Origin: Bacteroidales bacterium
GTDB taxonomy: Bacteria > Bacteroidota > Bacteroidia > Bacteroidales > VadinHA17
NCBI GenBank assembly: GCA_020353115.1
Contig: CP070687.1
Location: 2,258,187-2,264,446 of the forward strand
Direction of reading: 5' to 3'
DNA length: 6,260 nt
The translations under genes and the position numbers were made by a program. The notes beneath the pieces were generated by a model, which was not told where the DNA came from, ran no database searches, and saw nothing but the letters and a program-made list of their open reading frames with translations. Shown here in pieces: positions 1 to 6,260 of this stretch. How positions within the stretch are numbered: position 1 is the first letter of the stretch; every line of letters begins with the position of its first letter.

Positions 1-1616
1 CCAAATGCTTTGGATGAAATCCTGAGGATCGGGGGAGCCTGGTACCTTTTGTATTCGCTTCTGTTGACAAGTTCAATCACATTTTTGACAAGATCAGGAT
101 CAAATCCTTGTTTTATGATTTCCTGTTCGGATTGTTGCAGTTCAATATAGCGGTATAAAATCCGGTCCAAAATATCGTATTCGGGTAGTGAATCAGTATC
201 TTTCTGGCCTTCACGTAATTCGGCTGAAGGCGGTTTGGAAATAATGCTTTTGGGAATAATCTCCTTATCCCTGTTTATGTATTCGGCCAGCCGATAGACA
301 TCTGTTTTAAAAACATCGCCAAGGATGGATAATCCCCCGGCCATATCGCCGTAAAGTGTACCGTACCCTACTGCAGCTTCACTTTTATTAGAGGTATTCA
401 GCAATATATGTCCGAATTTATTTGATAATGCCATCAGCAGAACGGCACGGATTCTCGCCTGGATATTTTCTTCGGTATGATCAGGGGGTAAATTTTTGAA
501 TATGGGTTTAAGTATATGTTCGAATTCCGTAACAATTGATTCAATGGGGATAGTATCGTACCGGACGTTCAGGTTTTCAGCCAGTGATATGGCATCCGTT
601 ACGGAATGCCGGGAAGAATATTTCGAAGGTAGAAGCAGGACATGGATATTCTCACTTCCCAATGCTCTGGCAGCCAGTACAAGACTTACGGCCGAATCAA
701 TTCCTCCCGATAATCCGAGTGTCGCTTTTTTGAATACCATTTTTCGGAAATAATCCCGCAGTCCAAGAACCAGGGCATTATGAATCTTCGCGATCATTTC
801 AGGTTCCCTTTTCGGCCGGGCATGAACCCCGGTCGTTAATTCTTCCAGGTTATAGATCTGGAAATCCTCCTCGAACATTTTCATCCGGTCGACCAGGTTT
901 CCATCCGGACCTATGACCATTGAACCGCCATCGAAAATCAATTCGGTCTGGCCTCCGACCTGATTGACCATAAATATCGGTATACCATATTTTTTCGCCT
1001 TGCCGATGAATATATTTTTCTTTACTTCATCACGGGAATAGGAAAAAGGTGATGCTGAAATATTAACGACAAAATCGGGCCGGTGAGGAAGGAGTTCCTC
1101 CATAGGCGAGATGTTATAAAGGCGGGTTTTGCCAAATTCATTGTCAAAAGGCTGGTCGTCCCACACGTCCTCGCAAATGGTTAAGGCAAGGTTCTTGTTT
1201 TTGAACCGGATGGTCTTGAAGTCAGTGTTGGGTTCGAAATAACGGTATTCATCAAAAATATCATAGGTGGGAAGAAGGGATTTATGAACGGAATGCCTTA
1301 GTTTTCCGTCACGGATGAAGAATGCTGAATTGAACAGGTGCTTACCCGAAGGTTTCAGGTTGATACTCGGTCCCCCTATTACCGCAGCAACCTTCTTGCA
1401 GGACACAGCAATGTCATTAAGGGAGATGATGCATTTGTCAATAAACGCTTTATATTCAAGCAGATCCAGGGGAGGGTATCCGCATATGGCCAGTTCTGAA
1501 AACAGGACCAGATCGGCTCCCCTGCTCTCCGCATACCGGATGTACTCTTTAAGCAGGGAACTGTTTTTTTCAAAATTCCCTACATGATAGTTCAGTTGTG
1601 CCAGTGCGATCTCCAT
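1..1616 (-). CDS. nadE: Glutamine-dependent NAD+ synthetase (3' end cut by window edge)
   Basis: This cytosolic enzyme makes NAD+ from deamido-NAD+ with ATP, using ammonia from glutamine; it is the last step of NAD biosynthesis. The translation from the ATG at 1616 gives 538 codons and is still open at the edge. It ends in PPILRISSKAF, which in this family lies close to the C-terminus, so probably only 10-20 residues are missing. The N-terminal nitrilase-type glutaminase domain (about 1-250) carries the Glu-Lys-Cys triad: E41 in FSELAICGYPP, K112 in HKSLLPTYDIFDEYRYF, and C148 in ICEDVW. N218/Q219 followed by FDGGS also match the family. The synthetase domain has the ATP pyrophosphatase loop SGGIDSA at 303-309, and TSNKSE (408-413) followed by GYGTLYGDMAGG for nucleotide binding. 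The start is fixed by the conserved MEIALAQLN opening. It lies 63 bp downstream of a beta-barrel gene on the same strand and is probably co-transcribed with it. All key residues are intact. Identification is firm. Confidence 0.97.
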   Translation of the reverse strand, partial: MEIALAQLNYHVGNFEKNSSLLKEYIRYAESRGADLVLFSELAICGYPPLDLLEYKAFIDKCIISLNDIAVSCKKVAAVIGGPSINLKPSGKHLFNSAFFIRDGKLRHSVHKSLLPTYDIFDEYRYFEPNTDFKTIRFKNKNLALTICEDVWDDQPFDNEFGKTRLYNISPMEELLPHRPDFVVNISASPFSYSRDEVKKNIFIGKAKKYGIPIFMVNQVGGQTELIFDGGSMVIGPDGNLVDRMKMFEEDFQIYNLEELTTGVHARPKREPEMIAKIHNALVLGLRDYFRKMVFKKATLGLSGGIDSAVSLVLAARALGSENIHVLLLPSKYSSRHSVTDAISLAENLNVRYDTIPIESIVTEFEHILKPIFKNLPPDHTEENIQARIRAVLLMALSNKFGHILLNTSNKSEAAVGYGTLYGDMAGGLSILGDVFKTDVYRLAEYINRDKEIIPKSIISKPPSAELREGQKDTDSLPEYDILDRILYRYIELQQSEQEIIKQGFDPDLVKNVIELVNRSEYKRYQAPPILRISSKAF

Positions 1617-1679
1617 ACCAAATCAGATGATAATGTGAAGGGCAATATTCTGCATGGTTCAAAAAAAATGCGATCTGTA

Positions 1680-2411
1680 TCAGAAGTTCAGCCCGATCCG
1701 GATAGCAATATTGTGCAAAATAACCCGGTCCTCAGGCTGATCCGTATAATCTTTGGTTATGTCCAGAAACAGGTTTTTATAGATTATTCCAACTACAACC
1801 GCCGTATTGCCTCCCAGGGAATACTCCATTCCCAATCCTACATGGTAGCCGATGTTGAACAAATTCACTTCATCTTTTATTTTATCCCCATCCAAACGGT
1901 CCGAATCCGAATCTCCCGTGGCTTTGATGTTTATCTGTGGATCAATTCCCAACTGGGCAAAATAGGTCATGTACCCGATCTCATTTGTTTTCAGTGTCAG
2001 GCCAAGAGGAATGGTAACATACTGCAGTTTATAGGTTATGGTCGTTCCGGCCTCGAGGGTATCTGTCTGATCCTGGATCCGGAAGGGCAGGGGATCGTCA
2101 TAGGTAAGCTTACCTCCTTGGTTATTTAATGAAACTCCCGTAGTAAATGAATAATTATCAGCAAAATACTTATGAACTTCTAATCCGAAGTTCAATCCGA
2201 TCCGTGATCCATCATTCTGAACAACTTTATTATCTGAAGCCATCCAGGAAACCTGCGGATCGATGAAAATACCAAAACGTACTCCCTGACCGTTCATGTA
2301 CAAGGTATGCCCGGCTAATATCAGGAACAGGGCCATTCGGGAGAACTGTGTCATCTTCAGGTATTGATTAAGTCTGCTGAAAAGAAAAATAGTGGAACGG
2401 ATGGTTTTCAT
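1680..2411 (-). CDS. Outer-membrane beta-barrel protein, 'porin family/PorT-like' (OMP_b-brl_2 type)
   Basis: This is a 243-residue secreted protein with the look of a small eight- to ten-stranded outer-membrane barrel. After a signal region (hydrophobic stretch about 26-40, likely cleavage near NGQ|G at 42/43), the chain alternates polar and hydrophobic residues in strand-length segments. Examples are RFGIFIDPQVSWM, GLNFGLEVHKYF, YSFTTGVSLNNQGG and YHVGLGMEYSLGG. It ends in RIGLNF, with the terminal Phe expected of a BAM-recognised barrel. Databases often label this family 'PorT family' after Pfam OMP_b-brl_2, but I see no specific sign of the type IX secretion subunit PorT. Two starts are possible: 2411, preceded by an A-rich leader typical of Bacteroidota, and an internal ATG at 2354 (M20), which would give a more conventional signal peptide. 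I favour 2411. It precedes nadE by 63 bp on the same strand and is divergent from gldB. Its function is unknown; a structural or porin-like role is inferred from fold only. Confidence 0.85.
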   Translation of the reverse strand: MKTIRSTIFLFSRLNQYLKMTQFSRMALFLILAGHTLYMNGQGVRFGIFIDPQVSWMASDNKVVQNDGSRIGLNFGLEVHKYFADNYSFTTGVSLNNQGGKLTYDDPLPFRIQDQTDTLEAGTTITYKLQYVTIPLGLTLKTNEIGYMTYFAQLGIDPQINIKATGDSDSDRLDGDKIKDEVNLFNIGYHVGLGMEYSLGGNTAVVVGIIYKNLFLDITKDYTDQPEDRVILHNIAIRIGLNF

Positions 2412-2631
2412 ACTTTGATTTACTTTTCTTATTTTGCGTTGTGCCCGACTGAAAAACTTTGTTAACCATGTAAAGATAAAAAAAAATGTTGCCGGTAAGT
2501 TCCGGAATAGATTAGCGGTTTACCCTTCACCCGGGGATAGGCTGTTATCCTGAAATAGCGGTACCGCTGTTGCTTCCGGGTCTGCAAAATAAGGTTACCG
2601 TTTCCAGAATACCCGTGCAACCTGAAATGAG
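2412..2631. promoter_or_regulatory. Divergent intergenic leader between beta-barrel gene and gldB
   Basis: This 220-bp gap must hold the promoters of two divergent genes. For the minus-strand gene, the best -7 candidate is TATCTTTA at 2471-2478 (one mismatch to the Bacteroidota TAnnTTTG box), with no clear TTTG box at the right distance. I found no convincing -7 box for gldB. The half near gldB holds several small inverted repeats: GGATA-n6-TATCC at 2535-2550, the perfect 12-bp palindrome AGCGGTACCGCT at 2557-2568, and related GGTTTACC (2517-2524) and GGTTACC (2593-2599). Promoter placement is therefore tentative, although the regulatory role of the gap is likely from gene orientation. Confidence 0.4.
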
Positions 2632-3654
2632 ATGATGAAAAGAATAGCCTTGCTGATAATATGTATTGTAGCCCTGATTGCTTCATGTAAGCGGGATCTG
2701 CTGAAAATAAACGTGTCGAAAATTGACCTTGAAATTGAAATATTACGTTTCGACCAGGATCTTTTTACGACCAATCCGGAAGATCTCCCGGAAGCGATTC
2801 CCGTATTGGCGGAAAAGTACGGCCGGTTCCTTAGCCTTTTCAACAGGGTAATAAATATTGGGGAGATAAATTCACCCGGATATATTGATATGATGAATGC
2901 ATTCCTTACGGATAAAATCAATAACGAAGTATATGAAGAAACAATTATGGAATATCCGGACCTTGAAGATCTTGATGAAAAACTTACCCGGGCCTTTAAA
3001 CATTACCGTTTTTATTTTCCTGAAAAGGAAATTCCGGCTATCTATACTTTTGTCTCCCGTTTCAATACTTCCCTGATCGTTGATAAAAATATTATCGGTA
3101 TCGGACTGGACCGTTACCTGGGGGCAGATTGTGAATACTACCGTCAGCTCGGTTTGACCAATTACATGAGAGAAAAGATGCACAGGGATAAGATTGTTAC
3201 GGATTGCATGTATGTCTGGGCAAATACCGAGTGGGTTTTCGAAGGTGACGGATCGGGTGAAAAACCAGGTCAAAATGTATTGAATAACATGATTTACCAG
3301 GGAAAGCTATTCTATTTTGTCAAAGCGATGATGCCCCGGGAAAGGGAGGAGCTGATCATGGGGTTTTCACCGGAACAGTTGAAATGGTGTGAAATGAATG
3401 AAAGGAATATGTGGAGCTATCTGATTGAAAATAAACTGTTGTTTGATACCAATTACATGACAATAAACAAACTAATACAGGATGGGCCATTTACCAGTTA
3501 CTTTCCGAGAGAATCACCGGCCAGGGCTTCAGTATGGATTGGTTTGCAGATTGTTGAGAAGTATATGAGCAACATGCATGAAATGAGTTTACAAAAATTA
3601 ATGGATGAATCCGATTACCAGCAAATCCTTTCGCTTTCCGGGTATGATCCGTAG
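2632..3654 (+). CDS. gldB: GldB-family gliding-motility lipoprotein
   Basis: This is a 340-residue lipoprotein. The signal peptide starts MMKRIALLII and ends in the lipobox IASC, so Cys19 should be lipidated and the mature protein anchored in an envelope membrane. Features matching GldB are the early segment with RFDQDLF (39-45), IGLDRYLG (157-164), GKLFYFVKAMMP (224-235), the segment ARASVWIGLQIVEKYM (297-312), and the C-terminal QQILSLSGYDP, which parallels the conserved family ending. In Flavobacterium johnsoniae GldB is required for gliding, but homologues occur widely in Bacteroidota that do not glide, so motility cannot be inferred here. Its biochemical role is unknown. Two tandem ATGs (2632 and 2635) make the start ambiguous by one residue; both give the same lipoprotein. 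It is transcribed alone: it is divergent from the barrel/nadE pair and convergent with the ferredoxin, with a hairpin terminator 82 bp beyond the stop. gldC, its usual partner in flavobacteria, does not follow. Recognition is from memory of motifs, not alignment. Confidence 0.85.
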   Translation: MMKRIALLIICIVALIASCKRDLLKINVSKIDLEIEILRFDQDLFTTNPEDLPEAIPVLAEKYGRFLSLFNRVINIGEINSPGYIDMMNAFLTDKINNEVYEETIMEYPDLEDLDEKLTRAFKHYRFYFPEKEIPAIYTFVSRFNTSLIVDKNIIGIGLDRYLGADCEYYRQLGLTNYMREKMHRDKIVTDCMYVWANTEWVFEGDGSGEKPGQNVLNNMIYQGKLFYFVKAMMPREREELIMGFSPEQLKWCEMNERNMWSYLIENKLLFDTNYMTINKLIQDGPFTSYFPRESPARASVWIGLQIVEKYMSNMHEMSLQKLMDESDYQQILSLSGYDP

Positions 3655-3736
3655 CAGGCTCAGCTGGCTTTCGTGGTTGTTCTCGTATGAATGAAGGATA
3701 ACCGCCGGACAGAGAATTTTGTTTGTATGAAATAAA

Positions 3737-3760
3737 AAAAGTACACCAGGGTGTACTTTT
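3737..3760. terminator. Bidirectional intrinsic terminator between gldB and ferredoxin
   Basis: This is a perfect inverted repeat: AAAAGTACACC (3737-3747), AG, GGTGTACTTTT (3750-3760). It forms an 11-bp stem, or 10 bp with a CAGG tetraloop. Read on the plus strand it ends in TTTTCTT. Read on the minus strand it is followed by a run of seven T that begins within the stem (A3734-A3740 on the plus strand). It sits between the convergent stops of gldB (3654) and the ferredoxin gene (3789), so it can serve both transcripts. The T-run is better for the ferredoxin transcript. Confidence 0.85.
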
Positions 3761-3788
3761 CTTCCATTAAGACTAGGTCTGGATTTCT

Positions 3789-3956
3789 CTATGCTTCGTG
3801 AATAGCTTCTACCGGACATACATCCACACATGCACCGCAATCGGTACATAGTTCAGGATCGATCGTATAAATATCACCCTCAGAAATCGCTTCAACCGGA
3901 CATTCATCGATGCATGTCCCGCAAGCCGTGCAGTCATCAGTAATTACATGAGCCAT
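3789..3956 (-). CDS. 2[4Fe-4S] ferredoxin, clostridial type
   Basis: This small 55-residue cytosolic electron carrier begins MAHVITDDCTACGTC and ends VEAIHEA. It has two complete CxxCxxCxxxCP motifs: Cys9, 12, 15 and 19, and Cys37, 40, 43 and 47. These ligate two [4Fe-4S] clusters by the usual crossed pattern, in which the last Cys of each motif binds the other cluster. The two halves are internal repeats (C-P-V-E-A-I occurs in both), as in the classic bacterial ferredoxins. Such proteins shuttle low-potential electrons for enzymes such as pyruvate:ferredoxin oxidoreductase or hydrogenase, and are typical of anaerobes; the partner here cannot be read from the neighbours. The gene stands alone, with its own upstream gap and a terminator after it. 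The start at 3956 is the only ATG giving the full first motif at the normal distance from the N-terminus. Confidence 0.95.
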   Translation of the reverse strand: MAHVITDDCTACGTCIDECPVEAISEGDIYTIDPELCTDCGACVDVCPVEAIHEA

Positions 3957-3997
3957 TTTATGAAAATTTTAGTTAAAACTGGATTTCAAGTCAGCTA

Positions 3998-4005
3998 CAA
4001 AATTA
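3998..4005 (-). promoter_or_regulatory. Putative Bacteroidota -7 box for the ferredoxin gene
   Basis: Read on the minus strand this is TAATTTTG, an exact match to the Bacteroidota TAnnTTTG -7 consensus. It lies about 41 bases before the ferredoxin ATG in an AT-rich gap, which would give a leader of roughly 35 bases. The nearest clear TTTG upstream is about 30 bases away, too far for a canonical -33 element, so the call rests on the -7 box and position alone. The rest of the 3957-4132 gap is AT-rich; I see no clear hairpin terminator for the M20 gene ending at 4133. Confidence 0.45.
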
Positions 4006-4132
4006 TTCTTATTTTTTAAACGAAAAATAAATACCCAAATATTTATAGAATTCGAAATCAATTAAAGTTTATTTCATCCCTTTCTGTTTTAAAAGTACGA
4101 TAAAAACCCCTGGAAATTCATGTTCTATAGCA

Positions 4133-5335
4133 TTACCGGGTTTGTTTTTCCGAAAGGAATGAAACGGTTAACCAGGCAAGGTTACCGGAGGACAGTTCAA
4201 TGATATCTTCATCGATGTCGAAAGTGGGAGAGTGGAGGGAAGAGATGATGTTCTTTTTCTCGTTTCTTGTACCGAGCCGGAACAGGGTGGCGGGAAAAAC
4301 CTGTGAAAAGTAGGCAAAATCTTCGGAGGTCATCCTAAGATCCAGTGGGACAATATTCTCTTCACCGATATACTGGGAGGTATATTTTCTGGCCGAACGG
4401 GTCACTTTTTCGTCATTGATAAGAAAAGGATAGCCCGGAGCAATATGAAATTCGCAGATGCCTCCCGATTCTGCAGCGATTTCCTTTGCTTTGTCAGACA
4501 ATAACAGGTGTGCTTCCTTCCTCCATTCTTCGTCAAATGTCCGGAACGTTCCTTCAACAGTGACTTCTCCGGGGATTACATTTGTGGCTCCTTCAGCCGA
4601 TATTCTTCCGAATGAGAGAATGGTTGGAATTCCACCGTACGGTTTGTTCGTGATCATCTCTTTCAGTTCCACGATGATCCGGGAAGTGATTAGAACAGTG
4701 TCGGTGGTCTGATCGGGTAAAGCAGCATGTCCTCCCTTCCCCCTGATGGTCATATATATTTCATCACTTGAAGCCATATATTTCCCGTTCCTGAAGCCCA
4801 TTTTGCCTGCCTCGAGATCCGGTGATACATGCTGTGCAATGATGAGGTCCGGTTTCGGGTTATTGAGCGCACCTTCTTCTATCATTAAGCTGGCGCCGCC
4901 CGGTATGAGTTCTTCCCCGGGCTGAAAAACCAGGAGAACCGTTCCATCAAACGATCCATCCAGCTCTTTCAAGATTTTTGCAGCACCGAGCAGACTTGCC
5001 ATATGGAGGTCATGTCCGCATGCGTGCATGATCCCGTTGTTTTTTGACCTGTAGCTCACCTGGTTTTCTTCCCGGATGGGTAAGGCGTCCATATCCGCTC
5101 TCAGGGCTACTACTCCGGCACCGGGATTTCCGGCCCGGATTTTCCCGACAATCCCGGTCTTTACGTATCCGGTTTGAAAAAGGATGTCTGATCTTTCCAG
5201 TTGTTCTGCAATGAACCTTGAGGTTTCGTACTCTTTGAATGAGAGTTCCGGATACATATGGAGATTCCTGCGGTATGAGATCGTTTCCTCCCTGTATTTC
5301 CTGGCCAGCGCCTTAATAATATCGGGAATTATCAT
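4133..5335 (-). CDS. M20-family metal-dependent amidohydrolase (M20D type)
   Basis: This 400-residue enzyme is normal in length for the M20D group (hippurate hydrolase, N-acyl-amino-acid and IAA-amino-acid hydrolases), which cleave an acyl group or amide from an amino acid using a two-metal site. The metal and catalytic residues expected for the family are present: RADMDALP (79-86), Cys106 and His108 in HACGHDLH, Glu141-Glu142 in QPGEE (base and ligand), His169 in QHVSP, and His368 in LHSPTFD. The inserted dimerisation domain (about 185-295) contains GKGGHAALP with His203. TSEDFAYF (336-343) is the conserved C-terminal segment. There is no signal peptide, so it should be cytosolic. The substrate cannot be set from sequence; the group covers many acyl-amino acids and peptides. 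It is the last gene of a minus-strand operon, 11 bp after the TauE-like gene. The ATG at 5335 puts the conserved YRRNLHMYPELSFKE segment at the usual N-terminal place. Confidence 0.95.
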   Translation of the reverse strand: MIIPDIIKALARKYREETISYRRNLHMYPELSFKEYETSRFIAEQLERSDILFQTGYVKTGIVGKIRAGNPGAGVVALRADMDALPIREENQVSYRSKNNGIMHACGHDLHMASLLGAAKILKELDGSFDGTVLLVFQPGEELIPGGASLMIEEGALNNPKPDLIIAQHVSPDLEAGKMGFRNGKYMASSDEIYMTIRGKGGHAALPDQTTDTVLITSRIIVELKEMITNKPYGGIPTILSFGRISAEGATNVIPGEVTVEGTFRTFDEEWRKEAHLLLSDKAKEIAAESGGICEFHIAPGYPFLINDEKVTRSARKYTSQYIGEENIVPLDLRMTSEDFAYFSQVFPATLFRLGTRNEKKNIISSLHSPTFDIDEDIIELSSGNLAWLTVSFLSEKQTR

Positions 5336-5346
5336 TTGAAGATCTG

Positions 5347-5715
5347 TTATTTAAACAACAACAAACGGAGCGATACGAGCAACATGAATAATCCGAATAT
5401 CTTTTTCAATATTTTTTCCGGGATATTTACCGATATCAGGGATCCGAAATAACTTCCGATAATAAATGCTATAATCAGTATCAGGGCAAATCTGAAATTG
5501 ACATAATTGTTTCGGTAGTAATTTATTACACCCAGGATCGCTACGGGAAAAAGCAAAACGGCGAGACTCGTTCCCTGTGCCTCGTGCTGTGAGAATCCCA
5601 TCAGAAGAACGAGAGACGGAACAATTACAATTCCGCCACCGACACCCATAGAACCGCCAATCATGCCAGCAAACAGGCCAATAATCAATAAAAGGAGTAT
5701 TTGTGTAAGGCTCAT
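5347..5715 (-). CDS. Half-length TauE/SafE (sulfite/anion exporter) family membrane protein
   Basis: This is a 122-residue inner-membrane protein. It opens with a hydrophobic helix that runs into the glycine-rich GLFAGMIGGSMGVGGGIVIVP (13-33), the hallmark of the TauE/SafE family, followed by PSLVLLMGF and QGTSLAVLLFP (47-57). About four hydrophobic segments are visible: roughly 5-20, 25-42, 48-66 and 75-92, with a further one near 103-120. Full-length family members have about 250 residues made of two such repeats. This one corresponds to a single repeat and ends cleanly, so it would have to work as a dimer if it forms the same fold. Short versions are known in Bacteroidota, so it need not be a fragment. 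Family members export sulfite, sulfoacetate or other organic anions; the substrate here is unknown. It starts 5 bp after the upstream barrel gene and ends 11 bp before the M20 gene, so all three are very likely co-transcribed. Confidence 0.9.
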   Translation of the reverse strand: MSLTQILLLLIIGLFAGMIGGSMGVGGGIVIVPSLVLLMGFSQHEAQGTSLAVLLFPVAILGVINYYRNNYVNFRFALILIIAFIIGSYFGSLISVNIPEKILKKIFGLFMLLVSLRLLLFK

Positions 5716-5720
5716 GGATT

Positions 5721-6260
5721 TTAAAAGTCCAGGTTAAGCGAAAGGTAGAAGATCCGTGGCAGCAAGACTTCATTTTCAATACCCCATGCCCAGTCTGCCC
5801 GGATAAAATATCCGAAAAGCTGGCTCCGTAATCCGAACCCGAATCCGTACACAATCGGATCGCGGTTGGTTTCAATGGTTACGGTAATCGGCCCATTCTG
5901 CATGACTTTTCTGTCGTAGGCATTCTGGCCCTGCCAGGGATGTGTTCCTGTCCAGGCGGTTCCGGCATCGGCAAATCCGACGATTTGAAAATTATTCAGG
6001 AAATTGGATCCGATCGGATGATTCGCAATATATTTAATGATAGGCCAGCGTATTTCGGTATTTACCAGGACAAAACTGTTCCCGTTCCGGATATTCTGGA
6101 TAAAACCGCGCATATTGGTTGCGAGCGTCTGGAAAACATAATTCTTGGAATAATCGACCGGAATGGATTTGTCAAACGGATTCGCACGGTATTCCTTGTT
6201 CAAATAGTAAATCCAGTTATCAACACTACCCAGGTAATAGATCAGTTTACTATGACCAAA
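5721..6260 (-). CDS. C-terminal BamA-like outer-membrane beta-barrel (5' part outside window)
   Basis: This open frame enters from the right edge and contributes 179 residues before its stop. It shows the C-terminal strands of an Omp85/BamA-type barrel (surface antigen domain, Bac_surface_Ag). NNFQIVGFADAGTAWTG matches the G-F-x-D-x-G-x-x-W segment of the family. It is followed by YGFGFGLRSQLFGYFIRADWAWG and the last strand RIFYLSLNLDF, which ends in Phe as a BAM signal. LATNMRGFIQNIRNGNSF upstream is also typical. In Bacteroidota, this barrel is often the C-terminus of a large protein with an N-terminal TolB/PD40 beta-propeller; that is my best guess for the missing part, but nothing upstream is visible. 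The reading frame is open through 6260, so any TTG at 6203 is internal, not a start. It is probably the first visible gene of the operon with the TauE-like and M20 genes. Confidence 0.85.
   Translation of the reverse strand, partial: FGHSKLIYYLGSVDNWIYYLNKEYRANPFDKSIPVDYSKNYVFQTLATNMRGFIQNIRNGNSFVLVNTEIRWPIIKYIANHPIGSNFLNNFQIVGFADAGTAWTGTHPWQGQNAYDRKVMQNGPITVTIETNRDPIVYGFGFGLRSQLFGYFIRADWAWGIENEVLLPRIFYLSLNLDF

Noticed and set aside
496..753. Plus-strand open frame within nadE, with others at 1315-1587 and 4458-4712
   Set aside because: They lie antisense to strongly conserved enzyme regions (the SGGIDS loop, glutaminase domain and M20 dimerisation domain).
1584..2129. 181-codon plus-strand open frame antisense to the barrel gene
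   Set aside because: It lies opposite a gene with signal peptide, strand pattern and C-terminal Phe, and its own translation shows no family features.
1680..2411. Idea that the barrel protein is the true type IX secretion subunit PorT
   Set aside because: The 'PorT family' label comes from a broad barrel domain; I do not see PorT-specific sequence, and no other secretion genes are in the window.
2462..2921. Minus-strand open frames (2462-2686 and 2595-2921) covering the gldB leader and start
   Set aside because: They overlap the lipoprotein signal sequence of gldB, have no recognisable content, and look like chance frames.
2872..3273. 133-codon minus-strand open frame inside gldB
   Set aside because: It is a shadow of the conserved GldB reading frame and has no recognisable motif.
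2632..3654. Possible zinc protease activity in the GldB-like protein
   Set aside because: No HExxH motif occurs in the translation, so no metal-protease activity can be supported.
5351..5875. 174-codon minus-strand frame overlapping the TauE gene and the barrel end
   Set aside because: It is out of frame with two well-supported genes on the same strand, and its translation is rich in Cys, Arg and Ser without any domain pattern.
6201..6203. TTG at 6203 as the start of a 160-residue protein
   Set aside because: The frame stays open and family-like through the window edge, so this is an internal Leu codon of a longer gene.

Overview
The window reads as an ordinary chromosomal segment of a Bacteroidota bacterium, probably Bacteroidales or a close relative. 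The pointers are a GldB-type lipoprotein, two outer-membrane beta-barrel proteins ending in Phe, a Bacteroidota-like -7 box (TAnnTTTG) before one gene, A-rich rather than Shine-Dalgarno leaders, and a clostridial-type 2[4Fe-4S] ferredoxin that hints at anaerobic metabolism. I see no mobile element, CRISPR array, tRNA or rRNA. Coding density is high, and no gene-free stretch exceeds 220 bases.

Left part (1-2411, minus strand): a small outer-membrane beta-barrel protein is transcribed toward nadE, the glutamine-dependent NAD+ synthetase, with a 63-bp gap. nadE runs off the left edge and lacks only its last few residues. Divergent from this pair, across a 220-bp leader rich in small inverted repeats (2412-2631), lies gldB on the plus strand (2632-3654).

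Centre (3655-4132): gldB converges on a 55-residue ferredoxin gene (minus strand). Between them is an 11-bp-stem hairpin with a T-run on either strand, which looks like a shared bidirectional terminator. The ferredoxin has its own upstream gap with a plausible promoter.

Right part (4133-6260, minus strand): a tightly packed operon reads, in transcription order, a BamA-like outer-membrane beta-barrel C-terminus (partial, entering from the right edge), a half-length TauE/SafE-family membrane protein (5-bp gap), and an M20-family amidohydrolase (11-bp gap). 

The functional themes are NAD biosynthesis, envelope and outer-membrane biology (GldB and two barrels), anion export, and peptide or amide hydrolysis. 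No clearly new system is visible. The points most worth a second look are the gldB/nadE/beta-barrel neighbourhood without gldC, the repeated GGT-ACC motifs in the gldB leader, and the barrel-TauE-M20 operon with a half-size transporter.
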